A DNA stretch of 64,000 nucleotides from Diadophis punctatus similis (taxonomy: Eukaryota > Chordata > Lepidosauria > Squamata > Dipsadidae): NCBI GenBank assembly GCA_023053685.1, contig JALIGW010000010.1:10821919-10885918 (forward strand), written 5' to 3'. Below the pieces are notes generated by a model, which saw only the letters and a list, made by a program, of their open reading frames with translations, searched no databases and was not told the DNA's origin. Numbering within the stretch: the stretch's first letter is position 1; each line of letters starts with the position of its first letter. A program made the translations under genes and the position numbers. Positions 52,568 to 62,195 of this stretch are shown piece by piece.

Positions 52568-52925
52568 GAGGCTGTCAAGGTTCCAAATAGTAGTCAAGCA
52601 GAAATCAGAGTCCATGGCAAATATTTCACCAAAGTTCCAATTTATTGCAGACACCATGTTGGCAATGCATGGGAAAACCCAAATCTAACTTGTCTCCCAA
52701 GTTCCCTCTCAATAGGAAACGGGCACCCCTTGTTCCCCACCCCCAACCAGGTCACGTTTCCCACTAAACTTCTGCCAGTGTGGCAACCTCTCCTCCCAGT
52801 TCCTTGCAGGTGCTGGACAAAAGATGACCTTGGAGAAGCAACGAAGAATGTGATATCTGTTAGCTTCTCACGCTCACTGCATTTCCCCTCCCCACTTCTA
52901 TGTAGAAGTGTGTCTAATTGTTTGT
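52568..52925 (-). repeat. LTR-like fragment, minus orientation
   Basis: On the minus strand, GCAATAAATTGG looks like a poly(A) signal, followed by about 75 bp ending TTTGGAACCTTGACA, a plausible U5 end. Diverged sequence similarity (for example GGACAAA[A/G]GATGACCTTG and GAAACCCAAATCTAA-like words) links it to the inverted segment at 58.57-58.80 kb. Its parent element is not identified. Confidence 0.45.
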
Positions 52926-53923
52926 CCAATTAAGGAGGGTCCAGTTCCATGATGCGACTCAACAGGTGGAAGCTGAGGAACAGATCCAGGGGTTAAAGCA
53001 AGTGGGCTGCCCAGTGAATGAATTAGTGTGGGAATTTAGAAGAGCAGCTGGGAAGGTGCGAGATTGGTGCACAGGTTCTGGGATGCCCTGGATCCCGAGC
53101 TGAAGGAGGCATGTGAAATTAGAGGGGTCCCATGTAGGATCCAAGAGTGGTATGCCACCGCCATCACCCTGGATCATGTAATCCAAAGCCGGAAAAGACC
53201 CCCCGCAGAATGCCTTTGGGGTGTTGGGTCCCACCAAAACCAGCCGTGGCCCCATGCCCTGAACCAACTAGGGGCATGAAGTGCTACCGGTGTGGCCAAG
53301 CTGGCCACCGGGCTACTGAGTACCTGGTGCCAGCCCCGATCCCACTACCGAGTACCCGGCCACCTCCGGGCCCCAGAAAGAAGCCTGCAAAACCACCGGA
53401 ACTGGGGCACTTGGCTCTACAAGCAAAGGAGAATCTGCACCAGGCCCCTAGCAAACCCCATCCAGTTCCAACAGGTGGACGGATTGCTGATTGGGGGGGC
53501 ACCATTCTCCTCACGGAATTAGTAGAGTTGAAGATGGGATGCCACCATGAACTCGTCCAGTTCATAGTCACCCCCAAAATGTCAGAAGCAGTCATCCTGG
53601 GGCTGGCGTGGCTAGACAAGTGGACCCCCACCATAAAATGGGAGGATAGGTACCAGAAGCTAACCCTGCACATCCGGCCTACACCCCCCTCAGCAAATCA
53701 AAAGCACCAGGGGGAGCCAACGCCCATAGGCATGATCCATCCCCAGCTGGCAGCCCCGGCAAGGGAGGCCACTCCCCCAGGCTCCCAGCAGTTGCCGACA
53801 GAATATCGAGACCTAGTGAGGGTGTCTAGTGAAGAAGAATGTAATGACCTCCCCACTCACTGGCCTACGGACTGTATGATAGAATTCGAGGCGGGGGCCA
53901 TGCTCCCGAAAACCAAAATGTAA
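52926..53923 (+). pseudogene. Chromovirus F Gag and protease
   Basis: Frame 52918-53103 (VQFHDATQQVEAEEQIQGLK), then 53064-53279 (HRFWDALDPELKEACEIRGV) and 53147-53923 cover the Gag. The knuckle CYRCGQAGHRATEY has lost its last cysteine. The protease region follows with CHHELVQFIVTPKMSEAVIL and GLAWLDKWTPTIKWED. Two frameshifts occur in Gag. The active-site D(S/T)G of the protease is not evident in this frame. Confidence 0.75.
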
Positions 53924-54800
53924 CTCCATGACCCCGAAGGAACTAGGAGAGTTGAGGAGATACATCAATGCCAACTTAGATTGGGGTTTCATCCAACCGG
54001 CAAAATCGAAGGTCACTGCCCCCATACTCTTCAAAGAGAAAAAAGATGGGAGGGGTCAGATTATGCTTGGATTTCCAGGAGATCAATGCAGTGTGCATGC
54101 AAAACACATACCCCCTCCCTCTCATGAAGGACTTGCTGAACCACTTGTCCAAAGGCAAGATCTTTACCAAGCTAGACCTGAGAGAAGCTTATTACCGCAT
54201 ACGAATCCGGGAGGGGGATGAATGGAAGACAGCTTTCAACTGCCCACTGGGGAGTTTCCAATTTAGAGTAATGCCCTTCGGGCTGCAGGGAGCCCCTGCG
54301 GTCTTTATGCAATACATAAATGAATTGCTCCACCCCCACTTGTACAAGGGGGTGCTCGTTTATTTAGATGACATTCTCATCTTTAGTGAGACGCTAGAGG
54401 AGCATGTGAAATTAGTGCAACAAGTCATGGAAAAACTTCTGGCCGCCAAGCTATACGTGAAGCTCTCCAAGTGTGAATTCCACAAAATCTCACTAGATTA
54501 CTTAGGGTACCGTATTTCCAAAGATGGAATAAAGATGGACCCAGGGAAAGTGAAAGCAGTGCTTGATTGGCAGCCCCCATGCACTCGCAAACAACTCGAA
54601 AGCTTTTTAGGCTTCACCAACTTTTACAGGCAATTTATCCCATCCTTCGCTGAAGTGGTGCTTCCCCTGACTGAATTACTAAAGATGGGGCCATCACCCA
54701 CCAAGCCAAATCCCAACCAGCCAATTGGCTGGATGATGGAATACAAAAAACATTTGAAAGGCTGAAGCGGCTCTTTGCCCAGGACCCCGACCCAGAATGA
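53924..54800 (+). pseudogene. Chromovirus F reverse transcriptase
   Basis: Similarity starts at TPKELGELRRYINANLDWGF (frame 53928-54221) and moves after one frameshift near 54045-54060 to frame 54046-54765. That frame has LCLDFQEINAVCMQNTYPLP, FTKLDLREAYYRIRIREGDE (first Asp), FQFRVMPFGLQGAPAVFMQY, LVYLDDILIFSE (YLDD) and LESFLGFTNFYRQFIPSFAE. The catalytic residues are intact. A stop after HLKG near 54765 ends it before RNase H. Confidence 0.85.
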
Positions 54801-55170
54801 CAGTTCATAATCCAATTGGACACCAGCGATGTAGCGGTGGCAGTGGTGCTGTTACAGAAAGATGAGAGAGGCCAACTCCTGCCATGTGCTTACGTTTTGA
54901 AGAAACTCACAGCAACCGAGAGGAGATGGGCCATCTGGGAAAAAGAAGCCTACGCCGTTCGTTGGACACTGCTGACGTGGAGACAAATCCTAGAGGGGGC
55001 AAGGTACCGTTCGAGGTATGGACAGACCATAAGAACCTCGAGGCCCTGAAGACCCCCAGGAAGCTCTCACCCAAACAAGTATGGTGGGCACAATACTTTA
55101 GGTGATTCAAATTTGAACTGAAACACATCCCAGCCAGAAAGAACCTACTGGCTGATGCTTTGTCCAGAAA
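54801..55170 (+). pseudogene. Chromovirus F RNase H
   Basis: Frame 54816-55049 shows LDTSDVAVAVVLLQKDERGQ-like sequence (Asp), AYVLKKLTATERRWAIWEKE (Glu) and TWRQILEGARY. The reading then changes frame to FEVWTDHKNLEALKTPRKLS (Asp in TDHKNL) in 54884-55105, and an in-frame stop near 55104 precedes KHIPARKNLLADALSRKPQ. All catalytic positions can be seen, but not in one frame. Confidence 0.8.
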
Positions 55171-56250
55171 GCCGCAGTGTGACAGCCAAAGAGAAGAGGA
55201 ATTCTACTCGGTCATCCCCTCCTCACAAAAAGGGCCAGCAGGCACCCCTCCTTCAGAGGGGGAACAGGTAGCCCCCATCCTCACCAGAAGCCAAACCAGA
55301 CGGCGGAGCACCTGGGGCCAGGAGAAGTGGACTGCAAAATTGAAGACAGTCCTGCCTAGCAACCCCTGGCTCAATGACAACAAGGAGATCTTGACCATGA
55401 GAGAAGGCTTGGCTTGGAAAGGGTCCAAATTATATGTGCCTGCCAGTCTCAGATTAGAAGTACTCCAGCAAAGTCACGACTCCAAGCTGGGAGGACACTT
55501 TGGGTTCCTAAAAACCTTCCACCTAACAAGAAGGCAATTTTGGTGGCCGAAAATGAAAACCAAGGTGGAGGATTATGTGAAAAGCTGCACCACCTATGCC
55601 ACCAGAAAACACCAGCCAGGGAAACCACTTGGACTTTTGCAGCCAGTGGCCAATCCAAGCAAACCCTGGGAGGAGATACCTATGGACGGTCATCGATTTG
55701 TTCTCTAAGCAAGCCCACTTTGTTGCCTGCTCCGGATTACCATCCGCCAGACATTTAGCAAAATTGTTCCTCAAGCACATTTACCACTTACATGGAGTCC
55801 CTAAAAGGATCATCTCCGATCGAGGGGTACAGTTCACCGCCAAGTTCTGGAGATAATTCCTACACGCAATTGGATCCACGCAAGGACTCAGCTTGGCTTT
55901 CCATCCGAGTACAAATGGGGCAGTGGAACGTAACAAAGCAATGGTGGGACAATTCATTCATTGTTATGTAGATTACCAGCAAGACAATTGGGCGGAGCTG
56001 CTACTGTTTGCAGAAGTAGCGTATAACAACGCGGTCCACAGCAGCACCAGATTAACGCCTTTCCAGATCACCAGCGGCCAGGAGTTCATTCCCATGCCAG
56101 AATTACCCACAGAAGCTCCCACTTCCATGTCCTTGGCTGAATGGATGGAAGCGCTGAGAAAAGGATAGGAAAATACCAAGAAAGCACTGGTTGAAGATGC
56201 TGAAGCCTATAAGAAGCAAGCAGACAAGCATCGATCGCTCCAACCCCCTT
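55171..56250 (+). pseudogene. Chromovirus F integrase zinc finger and core
   Basis: Frame 55160-55708 has SHDSKLGGHFGFLKTFHLTR, RQFWWPKMKTKVEDYVKSCT (zinc finger; its final Cys pair appears as CTTYAT). Frame 55596-55856 has TVIDLFSKQAHFVACSG (first Asp region) and RIISDRGVQFTAKFWR (second Asp). Frame 55893-56168 has AFHPSTNGAVERNKAMVGQF (Glu). Stops at about 55854 and 56166 and one frameshift disrupt it. Confidence 0.82.
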
Positions 56251-56255
56251 TTCGA

Positions 56256-56700
56256 GTGGGGGATAAAGTTTTCCTATCCACTAAATATATCCGATTGAGA
56301 ATGCCCAGCAAAAAGCTAGGGCCAAAATTCTTGGGGCCTTTCCCAATAGTCAAAATTATTAACCCTGTCACCATACAGCTTTTATTGCCAAGAATACTGG
56401 GGAAAATCCACCCAGTATTTCATTGCAGCTTACTAAAACTGGTGATCAGGTCCAATTTGAGACCACAAACCAAACCCCCGCCTCCCCCTGTAGTAATACA
56501 AGGGGAGACCCATTATGAAGTGAAAACTTTTTTTAGACTCCTGAATATTTAGGAGTCAATTACAATACCTAATCCGCTGGAAGGTATCCTTGTCCGAATC
56601 CACATGGGTAAAAAGTTGGAAAGTGAAAGCAGATAGATTAGTCAAGCAATTCCACGATAAATACCCGGACAAGTCAAAGGGTCCCCCTGGGGGGGAGGGG
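56256..56700 (+). pseudogene. Chromovirus F integrase C-terminus and chromodomain
   Basis: Frame 56256-56552 reads MGDKVFLSTKYIRLRMPSKK, LGPKFLGPFPIVKIINPVTI and FHCSLLKLVIRSN. The chromodomain starts at HYEVKTFF and continues in another frame past 56550, with words for YLIRWKVSLSESTWV-like sequence up to about 56640. Chromodomains steer integration to marked heterochromatin. Here the domain is frameshifted and so not usable. Confidence 0.72.
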
Positions 56701-56730
56701 TGGTTAAGAATGCAGAATTAACCCCCTATG

Positions 56731-57093
56731 CTACTTTCTCTCTCTCTCATTTGCAGGACACATTTTTTCTTGAGGGGATTCATGTTCAAAGGCTTCTTTC
56801 TGCATCCTAGCCTGCATCTCCCTCTCTTCTCTTTCCTGCTCTCTGGTCAATTCCATTTCTCTCTGTTCCCTGGCCAATTCCCTCTCTTCTTTTTCCTTTT
56901 CCCTGGCCAGTTCCATTTCTCTCTGTTCCTTGGCTAATTCTATTTCTCTTATTTCCCATTCATGGCTTAACTTGATTCTCAAAAGTTCAGCTTCCAAGTT
57001 TACATTTGATATGGGCTCATCAACCTGTGGCCCTTCACCCCCAGCTGGCTGTATCTGTCTTCTAGTTCTTGTTTCCATTCTTTTTTTTTTCAA
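56731..57093 (-). pseudogene. LTR element G: coiled-coil Gag N-terminus
   Basis: The 120-residue frame (likely start METRTRRQIQPAGGEG at about 57078) is dominated by Glu/Arg/Lys heptads (EREEREMQARMQKEAF and similar) predicting a long charged coiled coil. It lies about 500 bp inside a primer site and LTR of the same orientation, so a Gag N-terminus is the best reading. Gypsy elements with SCAN-type Gag often begin this way, but no SCAN domain is left: the element stops at about 56740 against chromovirus F. A stop near 56731 closes the frame. Confidence 0.45.
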
Positions 57094-57584
57094 ATTAAGG
57101 TTTTAAAATGACAAGCCTCTTTCCTCAACCTGTGAGCTCCTTTTTATATTATATATATATAGTCTTTCTTTTATTTTATTTTCACAGTGATACGATTGTC
57201 CTCTCCTACAAAACCAATCAAACTTTTACCTCAGAGAGGATCAATCTACACCTTTCAAACTGAATTTTGACTCCACTCGAACTCGCACCCTGAGTCCTTC
57301 ATGGAACACCCAAACGAGCTGACACACTTCAACTAGTGTGTGCTTTTGTTGTGGATTAACACAAGGCTCTCAATGTCCAGCAGTTTTGAGTGGTGTTTCT
57401 ACTTTACCAGTCTCAGTTTACCTCAAAACACCCTCTCTGCCTACCTTTAAGCCAATCTCCTTACTTTACCCTTGTTCGTTCACCTCAGGAGATTTGAGCT
57501 TCAGCCTTAAAATTTTAAAATTCAAGAATTTTTCTCTCAGACTTTATTATCTGAGAAGTATTATTTTGTTCTCCACCAGTTCAA
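57094..57584 (-). other. LTR element G leader region
   Basis: Non-coding sequence between primer site and Gag start, with a TATATATATA run near 57150. No gene was seen. Confidence 0.5.
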
Positions 57585-57602
57585 ATCCCGGCGCTGCCAC
57601 CA
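57579..57602 (-). promoter_or_regulatory. LTR element G primer-binding site (tRNA-Leu-like)
   Basis: The plus strand reads GTTCAAATCCCGGCGCTGCC followed by ACCA: a tRNA T-loop and T-stem, acceptor half and CCA tail. It lies two bases from the LTR. The acceptor half GCTGCCA plus CCA resembles leucine tRNA, though the T-stem differs. The match extends past the usual 18 nt. Confidence 0.7.
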
Positions 57603-57604
57603 GT

Positions 57605-58550
57605 TGCGAGGATGCCACCCGTCCCCTTCCAGTCAGGTTTATTGTTTTATATGTCTTGGTAGCGATTTTTGTTTAATTTTCCTTTTATATCTCCCTGACC
57701 AAGGGTCGCACCCTCTGTTTCACTTTTCTCTCTCTTTAGAGGCTTGCTTTTACTTTTACAATATCTCTAAGCTCTGCAGGATTGTTTAATATTTGCTTTA
57801 TGTGTGGAGTAGACAGACGTTGACACGCTTCTTTAACAAACTAGTAAACAGTTTATTTAAATACAACTTCTCAGTAATTGTCAAGTGAATTTGTCACAGC
57901 CACAAGCAGCTATTTAATTCTTTATTTTTCTTTTCTTCCCTTCAGAGACTCTCTTTGTTTTCCTGACTAAATCTAAGCAAATCCAATTCTTCTTTGTTTC
58001 TAGGCCTATAGATAAGAGCACGTTTTACCGTTTATCTCTATCTACAAATTACTCAATACATATCAATCAATCTTGTTCCCTGACCCTGGCTCCTGCTTCC
58101 CACAGAACTGCCTAGGGCCTATCTTTTCTCTCCTGTCAACTTCCCTCTTGGACAGTCAAAATCAGGCAGAGATTCTATATAAATCTTCCCTCTTTGGAAG
58201 TCACACACAGAGCTCCTCAGCTCTCCACACTAAGACTTCCCTCCTGGGATTTACCACATAACAGCTTCCCTCAGCTCTTCACAGCACTTCTCACTAAATC
58301 CTTCCCTCATGGAAGTTCACACAAAACAGAGAGCTCCACATCTCTCTCAGCCAGGCCTTTTATAGTTCCTGGCCCTGCTATCTATGATCCGATTGGCTGT
58401 CTCTTATGATGTCATCTATCCCCCCTCCCTTCTGGAGCACTGGGATAAACAACTCCCCCTTTCTACTTATCATACATTTTAAAAGCTGTCTGGCTCTATA
58501 CTTACTTGTTTAAACAGTTCCTTTTAACAACATTATAACTTTATACAACA
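57605..58550 (-). repeat. LTR element G 5' LTR (946 bp)
   Basis: On the minus strand it starts TGTTGTATAAAG (58550) and ends CCTCGCA (57605), next to the primer site. A CCAAT box (58392-58396), TATAAAAGG (58356-58364) and AATAAA (57852-57857) occur in the right order on the minus strand. No second LTR is in the window. Confidence 0.65.
58356..58396 (-). promoter_or_regulatory. LTR G promoter: CCAAT and TATA boxes
   Basis: CCAAT (58392-58396) lies about 28 bp upstream of TATAAAAGG (58356-58364) on the minus strand, inside the U3 part of the LTR. This is a standard Pol II core arrangement. Confidence 0.6.
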
Positions 58551-59060
58551 ACTTACTATTTTACATTCAGTACCTGTATGTGGGCACCACAGTAGCCATA
58601 ACAAATTCCTTTTAGGTTTTCAAGGTCATCCTTTGTCCGGCACCTGGGCGGAAGCTGATGGGAGAGAACGGACACGTTGGCAGAAGACAATTGGTCAATG
58701 TGATGAACTTGTGGGAGTGGGAACAAGAGAATGAACTTTAAATTGGGCGGAGAAACCCCTGTAGCTTTAGATTTGGGTTTCTCACAGATGTGCCAATGAT
58801 AGAAAAATCCAAAAGTCAAATAGAAACAGGAAACCAGATGAGCAATAAAAAACAATTTATTAAGAAATCAAAAAGAATAATAAGAATCCTTGGCCAAGGG
58901 ACCGACTCCTCCCAGAGAATGCACTCTGGAACAAAAGGAAGAGGAGGAGGTAAAAGCTACCTCCCAGGTTACAGGTTTTATACATCTCACAAACCCCACC
59001 TTGGTTCTTCCCCCCTTACATAACACAATACATCATGCTTTTGGGTTTTTCCCATTTTAG
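58551..59060 (+). repeat. LTR-like fragment, plus orientation
   Basis: Its left half is a diverged inverted relative of 52.69-52.93 kb. CCAATTGTCTTCTGCC-like words on the complement and AGCAATAAAAAACAATTTAT on the plus strand suggest LTR sequence. No coding region is attached. Confidence 0.4.
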
Positions 59061-59160
59061 AAGCCCCCCAATCCTTCATGTTGATGTCTCCACATTTCCT
59101 TTCCCAAGACTTTTAGGTGCTTCCCAGCAGATACATCCTGTCAACATTTCCTGTTCTAAC

Positions 59161-59283
<123 letters not shown>

Positions 59284-59298
59284 TTGGTATTCTTATAT

Positions 59299-59329
59299 GC
59301 CGCCCAACTCCCGGAGGACTCAGGGCGGC
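59299..59329 (-). repeat. L2-m 3' stem-loop
   Basis: GCCGCCC pairs with GGGCGGC around a loop containing the AACTCCCGGAGGACT word. It is the same structure as at 46849-46879. Confidence 0.8.
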
Positions 59330-59470
59330 GTACAACAGAGAAAAAATACAAGAATAACCAATTAAATATTAATTAAAAACAAGTACAAAATTTAAAAGCA
59401 CAATATAAAAACAACAACATCCATTCAACAACCATACATACTTGGGGGGTGAGCTCGAGTGGATTAAGCT

Positions 59471-61887
59471 CTACCCCCCGCCTGCAGGAAAAGCCATGTC
59501 TTAACGGCTTTTCGGAAGGCCAGCAGGGTGGGGATGGTTCAGGTCTCTGGGGGAAGTTGGTTCCAGAGCGCGGGGCCAGCCACAGAGAAGGCTCTCCCCC
59601 TAGGGCCCGCCAGCCGGCATTGTTTGGCCGACGGGACCTGGAGGAGGCCAACTCTGTGGGCCCTAACCGGTCAGAGGGAAGTATGAGGCAGAATGCGGTC
59701 CCGAAGATAGCCTGGTCCCAAGCCATGAAGGGCTTTAAAGATGGTGATCAACACCTTGAATTGGACCCGGAGACCGATGGGCAACCAATGCAGCTGGTGG
59801 AGTATTGGTGTCACGTGGGTGTACCTTGGCACACCCACCACAGCACGCGCAGCCGCATTTTGCACCAACTGAAGTCTCCGGATACTCTTCAAGGGTAGCC
59901 CCATGTAGAGCGCATTGCAGTAGTCCAAACGCGAGGTGACAAGGGCATGATTGACCGTGAGTAGAGCCTCCTTCTCCAAATATGGCCGCAGCTGGTGCAC
60001 CAGGCGAACCTGTGCAAAGGCCCCCCTAGCCACAGCAGAAAGATGATGGTCCAATTTTAGCTGTGGATCTAGGAGGACCCCCAAGTTGTGGGCCTGGTCT
60101 GAGGGAGTCAGTTTCGCTCCCTCAAAGACCAAGGAGGTACAGTTGTCATGGTCCTTAGGAGGCAATATCCACAACCACTCAGTCTTGTCGGGATTAAGTC
60201 TGAGTCTGTTCCTCCCCATCCAGATCTTAACATCATTCAGGCATCGGCACATTACATCAACTGCCTCCCTGAAGTCAGACGGGGTGGTGATGTACAACTG
60301 GGTGTCATCAGCGTACTGATGGAAACACACCCCATGTCTGCAAATGATCTCACCCAACGGTTTCATGTAGATGTTAAACAGGATGGGCGAGAGAACCGAC
60401 CCCTGAGGCACCCCACATGATAGGGGCCTAGGGGACGATCTCTGCCCTCCTGCCAGCACCGACTGCATCCTATCGGTGAGATAAGAGAACCACCGCAAAA
60501 CGGTGCCTCCCACTCCCAACTCGCCGAGCCAATGCAGAAGGATACCATGGTCGATGGTATCGAAAGCCGCTGAGAGGTCAAGTAGCACCAGGATGGAGGA
60601 GTTCCCCCCATCCCGGGCCCGCCAGAGATCATCCATCAGAGCGACCAAGGCAGTTTCTGTACTGTAACCGCGCCTGAAACCCGACTGATAAGGATCTAGA
60701 TGATCCGTTTCATCCAGGAGCTGCAGAAGCTGAGTCACCACCACCTTCTCCACAACTTTCCCTAAAAAAGGTAAGTTGGAGACCGGACGATAGTTCTTCA
60801 GGTCAGCTGGATCCAGGGAAGGCTTCTTCAGGAGGGGTCGCACCACCGCAGCTTTTAACGACTGCGGTACGGATCCCTCCCTCAAAGAAGCGGTGATCAC
60901 CGCCTGGATCCAGCTGCGTGCCACCTCCCTGCTGGCCGAGACCAGCCAGGAGGGGCACGGGTCCAATAAACAGGTGGAGGTACCCATCGCCCCCACAGCC
61001 CTGTCCACATCCTCGGGAGAAACAGGCCCAAACTCTTCCCATAATGGTGGACTAAGACTTGCCCCTGTCAACTCTGTGGACTCTGCCCTGCCAGAGTCCA
61101 GGTTCGACCGAATCTGAGCGACTTTATCCGACAGAAACTCAGCGAATTCCTCAGCTCTGCCTTGTAAGTGTTCCTCGCTCCCCCCTTTTGCAAGGAGGGA
61201 GCGAGTCACCCTAAACAAGGCGGCTGGACGAGAATCTGTGGACGCAATAAGAGCGGAAAAATAGGATCGTTTTGCCACCCTTATCACCACTAAATAAGAT
61301 CTGATGTAAATTCTTAATAGTGTTCGGTCAGACTCGGTTTTTCTGGCCCTCCAGCGGCACTCTAGACGTCTCTTCTGGCGTTTCATCTCCCGGAGCTCCT
61401 CGGTAAACCAGGGAGCTTTCCGGGATCCACTGCCACAGAGAGGTTGCTTAGGCGCAATTCGGTCTAAGGCCCCTGATGCTGCGGTGTTCCAAGCAGCCAC
61501 CAGGGAGTCAGCCGAATTGTGTACCAGGGTTTCAGGTATTTCCCCAAGTTCCCTCTGGAATCCTTCCGGCTCCATTAGGCGCCTGGGGTGGAACCACCTA
61601 GTCGGTCCCGCCTCCCTTCTTGGGAGGAATGGGGCTGCGAAATCCAACCTCAGTAGGAAATGATCTGACCATGACAGTGGGGTGATGACTATGTCCCTTA
61701 TCTTCAGATCATCTCTCCACTGCCCCGAGAGAAACACTAGGTCGAGCGTGTGACCACCTTCATGAGTCGGACCCTGGATTACTTGGGTCAGGTCCATGGT
61801 TGTCATGGAATCCATGAACTCCTGAGCTACCCCAGAGGTTTCGCCAGCAGGAACATTCCCATCTTCCTCAGCATAATTTTGGTACAA
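59471..61887 (-). pseudogene. L2 ORF2 polyprotein (endonuclease end, RT, C-terminus)
   Basis: The open frame 59671-61887 (738 residues) covers the endonuclease C-terminal part (VIQGPTHEGGHTLDLVFLSG, LSWSDHFLLRLDF with the Asp-His pair) and a linker (EFLSDKVAQIRSNLDSGRAE). It then covers the RT: KPSLDPADLKNYRPVSNLPF, GFRRGYSTETALVALMDDLW, LVLLDLSAAFDTIDHG, GVPQGSVLSPILFNIYM, FHQYADDTQLYITT and LNPDKTEWLWILPPKDH. A TGA near 59671-59673, at a codon that is CGA in L2-p, and a second stop about 150 bp on cut off the last 90 or so residues. The catalytic residues are intact, and one residue near FSYL is missing compared with L2-p. The 5' end is lost, so there is no start. Confidence 0.9.
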
Positions 61888-62195
61888 ACAACTTATTAGG
61901 TCAGTGTGAATATAGCTGACATACAGAAAAAGAATACATGTGATTATACAATATTCCTCATAAATACATTCAAAATCGTTGAGCTATGGCCTGCCTTTCA
62001 TATCTTTATTACAAAGAATAACTTTCATTTTTCTCACAATCCAGCCTTTCCCTTTAGATCAATTTTCTATTGATCCTATTTAAGCGATCTTATTCTTGTA
62101 ACTGTTCCTGTATCTCCTGCAACATTATACGCACGTCCTGCTTATTTAGGGTTCTCTGCCCTAACTTTTTCTCTTTGCTTTTCTTGCAACAGCAC
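61888..62195 (-). other. Endogenous retrovirus 3' region: possible polypurine tract and LTR start
   Basis: Downstream of env the minus strand has CTAAAGGGAAAGGC (about 62044-62057), a candidate polypurine tract, followed by TGGATTGTGAG, which could open an LTR. About 150 bp of it would remain before the L2 insertion at 61887. No second LTR is available for comparison. Confidence 0.3.

Larger units (their letters stand above)
52926..56740 (+). mobile_element. Chromodomain Gypsy retrotransposon F (chromovirus)
   Basis: A plus-strand element with Gag, protease, RT, RNase H, integrase and a C-terminal chromodomain, in Ty3/Gypsy order. The 5' LTR and leader are missing, and only about 40 bp after the purine tract (CCTGGGGGGGAGGGG, about 56686-56700) could be 3' LTR. 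Many stops and frameshifts are present. The chromodomain marks the chromovirus branch, known in reptiles and amphibians. Confidence 0.85.
59284..61887 (-). mobile_element. L2-type LINE (L2-m), 5'-truncated
   Basis: A minus-strand copy with the endonuclease end, RT, C-terminus, 3' UTR, 3' stem-loop (59299-59329) and a TTTA microsatellite at its tail. It is truncated at about 61887 inside the endonuclease, next to endogenous retrovirus sequence. It is closely related to the fragment at 45.37-46.92 kb. Confidence 0.9.

Noticed and set aside
56731..57093. Host coiled-coil gene
   Set aside because: Position behind an LTR and primer site in the same orientation makes a retroelement Gag start more likely.
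57579..57602. A tRNA gene
   Set aside because: Only the 3' part of a tRNA is present, next to an LTR, as expected for a primer-binding site.
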